The position numbers and the translations under genes were made by a program. DNA of 64,000 nucleotides from UBA9160 sp035489755 (lineage in GTDB: Bacteria; Myxococcota_A; UBA9160). Positions 1 through 7,700 of the stretch are shown here, one piece after another; position 1 is the first letter of the stretch; each line of letters starts with the position of its first letter. The stretch lies in NCBI GenBank assembly GCA_035489755.1, contig DATGZK010000077.1:248001-312000 (forward strand), written 5' to 3'. Under the pieces are notes generated by a model. That model ran no database searches. It saw only the letters and a program-made list of their open reading frames with translations, and was not told the DNA's origin.

Positions 1-2
1 GT

Positions 3-218
3 CTCGCGAAGCAGCTTCCTGTGCGACTTGCAAAGGTGCGTGGTGGACGCTCGCAGCGTCAATTTGCTCGCGAACTCGGAGTCTTCCAGCAAAACGTGAA
101 CCGTTACGAAGCCGGCACGACTCCGCACCCGAACTTCCTCCTTACGCTCGCCCTAAAGGAGAAGGTGTCGCTCGATTGGCTTCTTCTTGGAAAAGGCAAG
201 CCGCGTCGCGGACGCTAG
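3..218 (+). CDS. Helix-turn-helix (XRE-type) DNA-binding protein, 5' end cut by window
   Basis: This is a short protein of the Cro/C1 (XRE) helix-turn-helix type. The segment RSQRQFARELGV followed by QNVNRYEAGTTPHP is the scanning and recognition helix pair, and DWLLLGKG is the usual end of this family. The frame is open to the window edge and the residues before GTG 21 (AKQLP) read like the start of the domain, so the true start is probably upstream. If it starts at GTG 21 the protein has 65 residues. It probably acts as a DNA-binding regulator, but its target is unknown and no phage or toxin gene is visible beside it. Confidence 0.7.
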   Translation, partial: LAKQLPVRLAKVRGGRSQRQFARELGVFQQNVNRYEAGTTPHPNFLLTLALKEKVSLDWLLLGKGKPRRGR

Positions 219-412
219 GCTGTTAAACTCAAGAGCCGGCACAGCATTTCCCGGCTGTTCGTTCGATCACGGCGCGCGCTCAGATACGTGAAGAGACCCA
301 TGGTGCGCTCCATCAGGCGAGCCCCCGCGCTGCCCCAGTGGTCTTGAAGCATTTCACGCGGAGGAACGCTTCACGTGTCTACGTCCGCCTGCAGAGACGG
401 AGGGCTCTCAGC

Positions 413-649
413 ATGCCCGCATTCGCTGAGTATCAAGTGCGGTGTTTCCAGTGCGGTCACGTTCACGACGAGACCGTCGAATGGCTTCTGGGACACCGCG
501 AGGTTGTATGCCCGAGTTGCGGCGGCTGGATCCGGGTCGATATAGGTGAGATCACTGCTGCTATTCGAAGTTCGAATGGCCGAGATGAGGTGCTCGACCT
601 CAGCCACTGGTCGCCCCAGGTAACCAAGCGAGCTGCCGAAGCCTCGTGA
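413..649 (+). CDS. Small zinc-ribbon hypothetical protein
   Basis: This 78-residue protein carries two CxxC pairs, CFQC near residue 11 and CPSC near residue 33, separated by about 20 residues, which is the layout of a zinc ribbon. I chose ATG 413 because GGAGGG lies about eight bases upstream. A GTG at 338 in the same frame would add 25 arginine-rich residues with no conserved look. No named family is recognised. The C-terminal half (ITAAIRSSNGRDEVLDL) is hydrophilic. It stands alone, with the XRE-type gene upstream and a gene-poor stretch downstream. Confidence 0.55.
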   Translation: MPAFAEYQVRCFQCGHVHDETVEWLLGHREVVCPSCGGWIRVDIGEITAAIRSSNGRDEVLDLSHWSPQVTKRAAEAS

Positions 650-677
650 CCCTCGGGACTGACGCCACGCCCGAGGG
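650..677. terminator. Possible terminator hairpin after the zinc-ribbon gene
   Basis: CCCTCGGG (650-657) and CCCGAGGG (670-677) form a perfect 8-bp stem with a 12-base loop, beginning on the base after the stop codon. No T-run follows, so intrinsic termination is only a possibility. Confidence 0.35.
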
Positions 678-1126
678 CTTACTGGCTTCGATCGGACGTG
701 CCCAGCGCCGAGGATCAAGCATCCGGGCCGCCCCTGAATCGGAACGTCCGCGTCGCTTCGCCCGAACAGCCCGACCCTTGGCCCCCGTTTTGGAACAGGC
801 GGAGGTACTGTCGCAGGAGTGGGCGGCGGCATGAAGGTCACGACTCCGGGATGTTCTGGAGGCCGATTACCTCGGAGATGGCAAGCTGCACTTAGCCGCC
901 GCGCTACAGGGCTCCCGGGCCGATGCCTCAAGCAACACCCGACGCAATCGTGCGTGCCCTTCGGCCGGAGTCAGAGACTCACCGCCGACCCCGGCAACCG
1001 TGACGCCCTGCGACGGACCGACCGATCGCTTGTCGCCCGTCTGTCGCCCGCCCACTTTACGACTCGCTAAGGGCGCGATTTCAAAGTGCCTATTGTCTCG
1101 CGACCCAGGATTGTAGACTGCGCGCG
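678..1126. other. Gene-poor stretch before the GH31 gene
   Basis: About 450 bases lie between the zinc-ribbon gene with its hairpin and the GH31 start. Open frames here on both strands are short or arginine/proline-rich, as expected by chance in GC-rich DNA. No family motif, tRNA shape or repeat was recognised. It presumably holds the promoter of the glycosidase unit. Confidence 0.4.
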
Positions 1127-3568
1127 ATGCCCGAGCTTCGTTTCCAACCCGCGGCCGGCTTGCGCGGCCATCGCCCCGGTGAGCCCGGCGCGGTACTCCT
1201 CGATCTCGAAGGGGTGGCGGTCTCGGTCGCCATCGCCCGCGACAGCTCCGTACGCTTGCGGGCCGCCCCTTCCGCCCTTGCCCCCGATGACTCCGAAGCC
1301 GTGGGGCTTTTGCCGTGGCGCCCATCGCCTGCCGAGCCCTTCGCGGAAGATGACGGGCGGATCCTTCTCGCCTTTGATGGGCCCGAGGGCGCAGCCACCG
1401 TCGTAATCGAGCCCGAGCCCTTTGCCGTGCAGGTGCGCGACCGCGACGGTCAGTCGCTGGCGAGGCTTTCGGGGCTCGCCTTTGAGCCCGGCGGAGCGGG
1501 ACGGATCGCGCTGGATGCGCACCCGAATGAGCATTTCTTTGGATTCGGCGAGAAGACGGGCCGCCTCGACAAGCGGGGCTCGGAGCTTCGCATGCGCTGC
1601 CGGGACGCCAACATACAGCTCGACAGCGACCCGCTCTACGTCTCGATCCCCTTTTTTCTCGGGTTCGGGCACAAGGCTGAGGTGCCCCAAGCCAGGGGGG
1701 TCTTGCTTCACGCGATCGCACCCTCGCGCTTTGACGTCGCAAGAGCCGACCCGGAGCGCGTGGTGATGGAGACACTGGCGGGTGGGATCGACGTCACCAT
1801 CTTTCCCGGCCCGTCCCCCGCCGACGTGCTGCGCCGCTTCACCGGTTGGGTGGGCCGCACGCCGCTCCCGCCGCTCTGGGCGCTGGGCCATCATCAGTCG
1901 CGCTGGTCCTACCGAACGGAACGGGAGGTACGCGCCTTGGCGCGGGAGTACCGGCGACGCGCAATCCCGACCGACGCGATCCATCTGGATATTGACTACA
2001 TGGACGGCTACCGGGTGTTCACCTGGGATGCGCGACGCTTCCCACAGCCGAAGCGCCTGCTGCGCGACCTCGCCTCCGAAGGCTTTCGCGTCGTCACCAT
2101 CATCGATCCTGGAGTCAAGGTCGATCCCGGCTATGCCGTGTTTCGCGAAGGTCGCGGCAAGGATGTGTTCTGCAGACGCGATGACCGCTCGCTTTACACG
2201 CTGCGCGTGTGGCCGAAGGACGCTGCGCTTCCGGACTTCAACCGGCCTGAGGTGCGGCAGTGGTGGGGCGAGCAGCACGAGCCCCTCCTCGCGGCCGGTG
2301 TGGCCGGGATCTGGAACGACATGAACGAGCCGGCGGGCTGGGACAAGGATGTTCGGCTCGGGCGCCTGATGGTCCCCTACCGCTTTCAGGACACCACGCG
2401 CTTGCGCCAGGCGGACCCGGTCGATCCCACACGCAGCGTGCCCCATGAACATGTGCGCAATATCTACGGACAACAGGAGTGCCGCGCGACGCGCACTTGG
2501 CTCGAGGCGGCGGCACCGGACCGCCGGGCCTTCGTGCTCTCTCGCTCGGGATACGCGGGCATCCAGCGCTTTGCCGCCATATGGACAGGCGACAATGCAA
2601 GTCGCTGGTCGCAGCTGCGGCTCTCGCTCCCGATGCTGATGAACCTCTCTCTCTCGGGCGTCGCGTTCTGCGGCGCAGACATCGGCGGCTTTGCGTGGAA
2701 CTGCACGCCCGAACTCTACGCGCGTTGGATCCAGATCGGCGCTCTTTACCCCTTCGCTCGCACGCACTCCATGCTCTGGGTCCGTCGCCAGGAGCCTTGG
2801 CGTTTCGGCCGCCGCGTTGAAGCGATCGCTCGGCGCGCCCTCGAGCTGCGCATGCGCCTGCTGCCCTACCTGTACGGCCTGTTCCGCGAGTCCGAGCGGA
2901 TTGGCGCTCCAGTGTGGCGGCCGCTCTTCTACGAGTTCCCCGAAGACGAGCAAAGTGTGGGCGTCGACGACGAGGTCATGGTCGGCCCGGCCCTCCTGGC
3001 TGCGCCGATTCTCGAGAAGGGTGCGCGTGCGCGCGATGTGTATCTGCCACCGGGGGTTTGGATCTCCCTCGATGACGATGCGCGTTACACCGGGCCACGG
3101 CAGGTGCGCATTCTCGCTCCCCTCGAGCGCGTCCCACTCTTTGTTCGCGGCGGCGCTGTGCTCCCGACACGCAGCCCGACGCGCCACGTCGGTGAGACGC
3201 CGAGCGAGCCGCTCGTTCTCGAAGTGTTCCCGGGTGCCGACTCTGAAACCGAGGTGGTGGAAGATGACGGCGAGAGCACCGACTATCGCTCAGGCGCCTT
3301 CGCACGCACAGCGCTGCGCGTGCGCGACCGCGCCGGGGGGCGTCTGCGGCTTGAGCTCGGACCTCGGGAGGGGAGGTTCGCGGTGCCGAATCGCCGGGTA
3401 CGTGCTGTCTTCCACGCCGCGCTTCCACCGCGCCAGGTGTATCTCGACGCACGCCCGCTGACTCCGGGGTCCACGCTCCCTGGCTTCTCATGGGCGGACG
3501 GCCGCGTCGAAGTTTTCTTTGAGGACGACGGTCACGCGCGCTCCATCGAGCTTGACCCGGCCCCATGA
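1127..3568 (+). CDS. Glycoside hydrolase family 31 alpha-glucosidase
   Basis: This 813-residue protein is a GH31 retaining alpha-glycosidase, an enzyme that removes terminal alpha-linked glucose or xylose from oligosaccharides. The N-terminal beta-sandwich contains HFFGFGEKTG. The barrel starts near PLPPLWALGHHQSRWSY, and HLDIDYMDGYRVFTWD is a substrate-pocket motif. The signature WNDMNEP places the nucleophile at Asp398, and WTGDNASRW gives the acid/base at Asp489. The C-terminal part is the usual beta domain. No signal peptide is visible, so it is probably cytoplasmic. Its stop overlaps the next start (ATGA). Members act on maltose, isomaltose, xylosides or glycans, and the exact substrate cannot be read here. 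Confidence 0.93.
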   Translation: MPELRFQPAAGLRGHRPGEPGAVLLDLEGVAVSVAIARDSSVRLRAAPSALAPDDSEAVGLLPWRPSPAEPFAEDDGRILLAFDGPEGAATVVIEPEPFAVQVRDRDGQSLARLSGLAFEPGGAGRIALDAHPNEHFFGFGEKTGRLDKRGSELRMRCRDANIQLDSDPLYVSIPFFLGFGHKAEVPQARGVLLHAIAPSRFDVARADPERVVMETLAGGIDVTIFPGPSPADVLRRFTGWVGRTPLPPLWALGHHQSRWSYRTEREVRALAREYRRRAIPTDAIHLDIDYMDGYRVFTWDARRFPQPKRLLRDLASEGFRVVTIIDPGVKVDPGYAVFREGRGKDVFCRRDDRSLYTLRVWPKDAALPDFNRPEVRQWWGEQHEPLLAAGVAGIWNDMNEPAGWDKDVRLGRLMVPYRFQDTTRLRQADPVDPTRSVPHEHVRNIYGQQECRATRTWLEAAAPDRRAFVLSRSGYAGIQRFAAIWTGDNASRWSQLRLSLPMLMNLSLSGVAFCGADIGGFAWNCTPELYARWIQIGALYPFARTHSMLWVRRQEPWRFGRRVEAIARRALELRMRLLPYLYGLFRESERIGAPVWRPLFYEFPEDEQSVGVDDEVMVGPALLAAPILEKGARARDVYLPPGVWISLDDDARYTGPRQVRILAPLERVPLFVRGGAVLPTRSPTRHVGETPSEPLVLEVFPGADSETEVVEDDGESTDYRSGAFARTALRVRDRAGGRLRLELGPREGRFAVPNRRVRAVFHAALPPRQVYLDARPLTPGSTLPGFSWADGRVEVFFEDDGHARSIELDPAP

Positions 3569-3771
3569 ACGAGCCCCCTCGCCCACCCGGGCGCGAGGTC
3601 GGCCTCTGCTCGAGCTGCGGCTTTGCCCGAATCCAGCGCAGCGCCCGAGGAAGCGTGTTTTGGCGCTGCGCTCGGGCCGATTCGGACCCGCGCTTCGTCC
3701 GCTATCCCCCGCTTCCCATGCGGGCGTGCGCTGGCTTTGAGGCCGGGGCGCCCGAGCCGCAGGGGTCATAA
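3565..3771 (+). CDS. Small cysteine-containing conserved protein
   Basis: This 68-residue protein overlaps the GH31 stop by ATGA and is probably co-translated with it. It has the layout CSSC-GFARIQRSARGS-FWRCARA-DPRFVRYPPLPMRACAGFE, with four cysteines. Similar small proteins with a CxxC, a GSxFxxC segment and a YPxLPxxxCxGYE ending are common in deltaproteobacterial and related genomes. That recollection is from memory and was not searched. The cysteines suggest metal binding or a structural zinc site. The function is unknown, and its recurring position behind unrelated enzymes gives little guidance. Confidence 0.65.
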   Translation: MNEPPRPPGREVGLCSSCGFARIQRSARGSVFWRCARADSDPRFVRYPPLPMRACAGFEAGAPEPQGS

Positions 3772-3895
3772 GAGCTTCTCCCCCGCCACATCGGGGCTTG
3801 AGCCACCACTTACCGGTTGGACTGCGGACGCCGCCCCAACTCCCGAAGAGGGGGCGTGTGCCGTTGGGTTGCCCTGCCGCTCGGGAGGATCTCGT

Positions 3896-4477
3896 GTGCC
3901 GAGACTGCTGCGAACTCTGCTCTTGCTCCCGCTGCTGCTCGCTCCAGCCTTCCCAGCAGCTGCCATGGGCGTCTTCACGCTGACCCTCGATCCGACCCAA
4001 AGCTCGCTCACGCCGATGTTGGGTACTCCGCAGTCCCTCTCCGGAACCCTCACGCTGAGCGTCGGGGACGCGCCGCCGGGGGGCGGCAATCGGGCCTTCG
4101 ATCTGGTGGGGCTGGCCCTTACCGCGAGCGGTGGCGGAACCATCGGGATTGATCCGAGCGTGATTGGCCCCCTCCTGGGCGTTCTCCATCCCGCGGGCGA
4201 CTGGCTCTTCCCGCTCCTTTCCCTCCAGGTCACGCAGCCCTCGAGCTTCGATCTTCCACTTGCAATTCCCGACGTCACCGGCGTCGTCACCTTCGGGCCC
4301 GACGGCAGCTCGCTCGCGTCGCTTTCCACCGCCTTTAGCATCGACACGGGCCTCACTGCAGGAAACCTCGCCGTGAATGTCGTCGCAGTTCCGGAGCCCG
4401 GGACTCTTCTTCTCAGCGCGGGCGCCCTCGCGATGCTTGCCGCCCTTTCGCGGCAGCGCCGGGAGGTCGTCCGATGA
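3896..4477 (+). CDS. PEP-CTERM sorting-domain protein
   Basis: This 193-residue secreted protein starts at GTG 3896, behind GGGAGG. It has a signal peptide (PRLLRTLLLLPLLLAPAFPAAAMG), a threonine/serine- and glycine-rich beta-type middle, and a C-terminal PEP-CTERM signal: VPEPGTLLLSAGALAMLAAL followed by the basic end SRQRRE. PEP-CTERM proteins are processed by the exosortase/EpsH system and are typically linked to exopolysaccharide-producing Gram-negatives. No exosortase gene is in the window. The stop overlaps the next gene's start (ATGA). The role of the middle domain is unknown. Confidence 0.8.
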   Translation: MPRLLRTLLLLPLLLAPAFPAAAMGVFTLTLDPTQSSLTPMLGTPQSLSGTLTLSVGDAPPGGGNRAFDLVGLALTASGGGTIGIDPSVIGPLLGVLHPAGDWLFPLLSLQVTQPSSFDLPLAIPDVTGVVTFGPDGSSLASLSTAFSIDTGLTAGNLAVNVVAVPEPGTLLLSAGALAMLAALSRQRREVVR

Positions 4478-6291
4478 ACGTCCGCGCGCTCACTCTCAGC
4501 CTCACGCTCGCGGCGGTTTTCGCCATGGGCGTTGCGCTCGCGAGCTGTCCGCCTGGCGGTGTAACCGACGCGCTCGTGCAGCGGGAGTACCTGTCACTGC
4601 CTGGCTACGTCGAGCCGCACACACCGGGGTCCGGTGTCAGCGGCGTCGAGATGCCGACGACGACCCTGGTGCAGCAGATCCTCGGGCCGAGCCCCGACCT
4701 CAATCAAGTCAGCTATGCGCGTTTCTCGCTGCCGAGGCCGGACCCGAGCGCCAAGCCCCGCGCCATCCTGATCTTGGTGCCGGGCTTCGTGAGCGGTGCG
4801 GGCCCGTTTACGCCTCTCGCCCAGCAGCTCGTACGCTCGTTTGGTGGCAACCTCGAAGTATGGGCGATCGATCGGCGTCCGAACCAGCTTGAAGATTTGC
4901 GCGGATCGCACTATGCGCAGAGCAAGCTCGAGCAAGCGACGCCGGACCTCAACGGCTTCCTCGACGCCATTCAGTTCTATTTCCCCGACCAGCCCGGCGT
5001 GGATGTGAACGGCAATGGGATTCAAGATCCGCCCTTCGCACTGCCGGACGCGTTGGGTGGCACCTCACCGTTCCGCCAGCTCGATCAAAACGACGCGCGC
5101 TTCATGGCGTATTGGGGCGTCGACACGTATGTGCGCGATTGGAAGATTCTGGTAGACAAGGCGCGCGAAGAGGTCGGGCCGGAAGGGCTGGTCTTGTTCG
5201 GTGGACATTCCATGGGTACGGAATGGGCGGGGATCTTCGCGGCGTACGATTTTGACCCGGGGCCCGGCGTCGACGCCGCCTACCAGAAGATCGACGGCAT
5301 CCTTCTGCTCGAAGGCGGGGGCCCTGGAGCCCCCGTCGCGAGCCCGCCGACGCATGCCGCCTACCTCGACACGGTCAATACGTTGGCGACCTCCACGCTT
5401 CAAACCGACCAAGTGTTTCTGCCGAGTTTCTCGGGAGCGCCGCTTTCGCAGTTCGGGGCCGGTGCAGAGCTTGCCGGCCTCGACGGGACATTCCGACCTG
5501 GGCTCCCGTCCTTGCTGCAGCGTACCGCTATTTTCCAGACCTTCCCGCTCAGTATCATCCTCATCTCGCCCTTGACAAGCGAGACCCTGATCGCCCTCTT
5601 CCTCGACAACAACACCTCACCGGTGGCGGAACTCGCTGGCTCCTTTGGTTTTAGCGACGACGGCCCCAACTCGCTCGTGCCAGCCAGCCCACCTTTCTTC
5701 TTCTCCCCCTTCTACCTTCTGCACCCGAGGGCAGACGGCCAGCCGCGCCACTGGAAGAACTACAACGATCCCACGCTGCCCACGTGCCCGCCCTTCAATC
5801 CGGATCCCGCGGTGGACGGTGGGCCGGGCTGCGTGATCAAGGACCTCGGTCCCCGGCCTGGGCCGACCGATCCGCCCGCACGCTGGGGCCTTGAGGCGCA
5901 GGTCTCGGATCTTGACGACATGCTCCAGACTCAATTCCAGCCGGGGAATTTCCTCGAATGGTACTTCGGAACCGGGCGGCCCAATCTCGACTTCCAGTTC
6001 GGCCGCGACTCTTCGGCGCTCGGCGACGAGAGCCTGCTCGCCGTCACTCAGAACGCAAACGTGAATGTCCCCGTGCTGTGCATTGGCGGCTCGGATGGAC
6101 TCGCGCCGACGGAGGCGTCCTTTGCCGACTATCTCGGCTCGATTGCCACGCCGGCCGCCGACAAGGAAATCTTCATCGCCGAGGGCTACGCCCACCTCGA
6201 CGTGCTCACGGCAAAGAACAACGTCGCAGTGCCGCACATCGTCGCCTGGGTGAACCGGCTGCTGCAGCGCAAGCTTCTCGCCGCCCCCTAG
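4474..6291 (+). CDS. Secreted lipoprotein alpha/beta hydrolase
   Basis: This 605-residue protein begins with a hydrophobic signal ending in a lipobox-like LASC, so it is probably a lipoprotein. ILILVPGFVSGAGPF resembles the beta-strand/oxyanion region of alpha/beta hydrolases, and LFGGHSMGTEWAG supplies the GxSxG nucleophile elbow. A late Asp in IGGSDGLAPTE and a His in EGYAHLDVLT fit the remaining catalytic residues. It overlaps the PEP-CTERM gene by ATGA, so both envelope proteins are probably made together. The family resembles esterases or lipases, and the substrate is unknown. Confidence 0.75.
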   Translation: MNVRALTLSLTLAAVFAMGVALASCPPGGVTDALVQREYLSLPGYVEPHTPGSGVSGVEMPTTTLVQQILGPSPDLNQVSYARFSLPRPDPSAKPRAILILVPGFVSGAGPFTPLAQQLVRSFGGNLEVWAIDRRPNQLEDLRGSHYAQSKLEQATPDLNGFLDAIQFYFPDQPGVDVNGNGIQDPPFALPDALGGTSPFRQLDQNDARFMAYWGVDTYVRDWKILVDKAREEVGPEGLVLFGGHSMGTEWAGIFAAYDFDPGPGVDAAYQKIDGILLLEGGGPGAPVASPPTHAAYLDTVNTLATSTLQTDQVFLPSFSGAPLSQFGAGAELAGLDGTFRPGLPSLLQRTAIFQTFPLSIILISPLTSETLIALFLDNNTSPVAELAGSFGFSDDGPNSLVPASPPFFFSPFYLLHPRADGQPRHWKNYNDPTLPTCPPFNPDPAVDGGPGCVIKDLGPRPGPTDPPARWGLEAQVSDLDDMLQTQFQPGNFLEWYFGTGRPNLDFQFGRDSSALGDESLLAVTQNANVNVPVLCIGGSDGLAPTEASFADYLGSIATPAADKEIFIAEGYAHLDVLTAKNNVAVPHIVAWVNRLLQRKLLAAP

Positions 6292-6335
6292 GACGTGGAG
6301 CGGCGGAGACCCGCACTCACCGCTAGATTGCTGCA

Positions 6336-6872
6336 ATGCGCCGCTTTTTCATCCTCTCGGCCATCGGTCGCGACCGGCCAGGCCTCGTCGCCGAGCTCGC
6401 GCAGCTGGTCTATGACTGCGATGCCAATCTCGAGGACTCGCGCATGACGATCCTCGGGACCGATTTTGCCGTGATTCTCCTGGCCTCGGCGGCATCCGAG
6501 GGAGCGGGGGATGCGCTTGCGGTGGGGGCGAAGCGCCTGGAGCGGGAGCACGGCCTCACGATCTTGCTGCGTCACCTCGAAGGCGGTCCCCGGCCATCGG
6601 TGCCCGCCCCCGGCTACAATCTCTACCGGCTGCATGCGGCGGGCGAGGACCGAGCGGGAATTGTAGCTGGATTGTGTCGCGAGCTGGCGGAGCATGGCGT
6701 GAACATCGCCGATCTCTCGACCCGTAGCCGACCGGGTCCCGGTGGCTCGCCGCACTACGAGATGACCATGGCCGTCGAGGTTCCCGAATCGGTCGACCTC
6801 TCGGCACTGCGCACCGCACTCGAGAAGGCTGCCGACCGGCTCGTGATCGACGTCTCTCTCGAACCTGCATGA
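6336..6872 (+). CDS. Two-ACT-domain regulatory protein (GcvR-like)
   Basis: This 178-residue protein consists of two tandem ACT domains. The first begins FFILSAIGRDRPGLVAELAQLVYDC with the motif GxDRPG, and the second begins YRLHAAGEDRAGIVAGLCRELAEHGVNIADLSTRS. This is the organisation of GcvR-like proteins, which sense glycine or other amino acids through protein-protein contacts. No DNA-binding or enzyme domain is attached. Its stop codon overlaps the start of a MoxR-type ATPase (ATGA), which is an unusual neighbour and may mean that it regulates that unit. Confidence 0.85.
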   Translation: MRRFFILSAIGRDRPGLVAELAQLVYDCDANLEDSRMTILGTDFAVILLASAASEGAGDALAVGAKRLEREHGLTILLRHLEGGPRPSVPAPGYNLYRLHAAGEDRAGIVAGLCRELAEHGVNIADLSTRSRPGPGGSPHYEMTMAVEVPESVDLSALRTALEKAADRLVIDVSLEPA

Positions 6873-7699
6873 CGCGCACCGTCGTCCAGGACGGAGTGAC
6901 GCTGCACTTCTCCCATCCCGACCAGATCCCGGGGCGCTGGGTCGGTCAGGAGGAACCGCTGCGCGAGCTTCTGGCCGCGTGGATGGTGCTGGGTGAAGGC
7001 GACCTGCCCCTTTATCCGCGCCTTCTCGGTCCCCCCGGTGTCGGAAAAACGACGCTCGCGGTGGCAGCCGCTCGTACACTCGGGCGTGAAGTCTACGTCC
7101 TACAAGCCACGATGGACACACGGCCTGAAGACCTGCTCGTTCTGCCCGTCGTCGATTCGGATCGTCGGCTGCGCTACGTCGCGTCGCCGCTCGTCACAGC
7201 AATGGTCGTAGGAGGCGCTTGCATCCTCGATGAAGGCAACCGAATGAGTGAGAAAGCATGGGCGAGCCTGGCCCCCCTGCTCGACGATCGGCGCTCGATC
7301 GAGTCTGCGGTGGCTGGGGTCAAGATCGTTGCCCACCCCGACTTCCGTCTCGTCGCTACCATGAACGACGACGCGAGCACATTCGAGATTCCCGAGTACA
7401 TCGATTCGCGGCTTCAGCCGAAGATCTGGCTCGAGTTCCCAGAGCGTGACGAAGAGCGCCGCATCCTACGCGACAACCTTCCCCTCGCGGACGAAGATCT
7501 CCTCGCCTACGTGGCTGACTTCCTCCAACGCGCACACGCCGCCGAGGAGCGTACGAGTGTGCGCGATGGGATCAACGTTGTGCGTTACGCCCAGAAGCTC
7601 CTCGCCAGCAGCCACGCCCCCGCCGGCAGGCGTGAGGCGGTGACGCGGGCCGTGGAGCAAATCGTCGGCGAAGGGGCGCTGCGCTTTCTCGAGGACTGA
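6869..7699 (+). CDS. MoxR-type AAA+ ATPase
   Basis: This 276-residue AAA+ ATPase has a Walker A GPPGVGKTT at about residues 54-62, a Walker B ACILDEGNRM around residue 120, and a sensor-type segment LVATMNDDAS. MoxR ATPases act as chaperone-like remodellers and normally pair with a von Willebrand factor A protein. No VWA gene is present here. The partner one base downstream is a TraB/DUF5682-like protein instead. It overlaps the ACT gene by ATGA. The ATPase core looks intact and the target is presumably the downstream product. Confidence 0.88.
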   Translation: MTRTVVQDGVTLHFSHPDQIPGRWVGQEEPLRELLAAWMVLGEGDLPLYPRLLGPPGVGKTTLAVAAARTLGREVYVLQATMDTRPEDLLVLPVVDSDRRLRYVASPLVTAMVVGGACILDEGNRMSEKAWASLAPLLDDRRSIESAVAGVKIVAHPDFRLVATMNDDASTFEIPEYIDSRLQPKIWLEFPERDEERRILRDNLPLADEDLLAYVADFLQRAHAAEERTSVRDGINVVRYAQKLLASSHAPAGRREAVTRAVEQIVGEGALRFLED

Positions 7700-7700
7700 C

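Noticed and set aside
1067..3187. Long open frame on the minus strand (706 codons) opposite GH31
   Set aside because: It is the reverse shadow of the GH31 gene. Its protein is rich in arginine and histidine with no family motif, and the plus strand encodes complete catalytic motifs.
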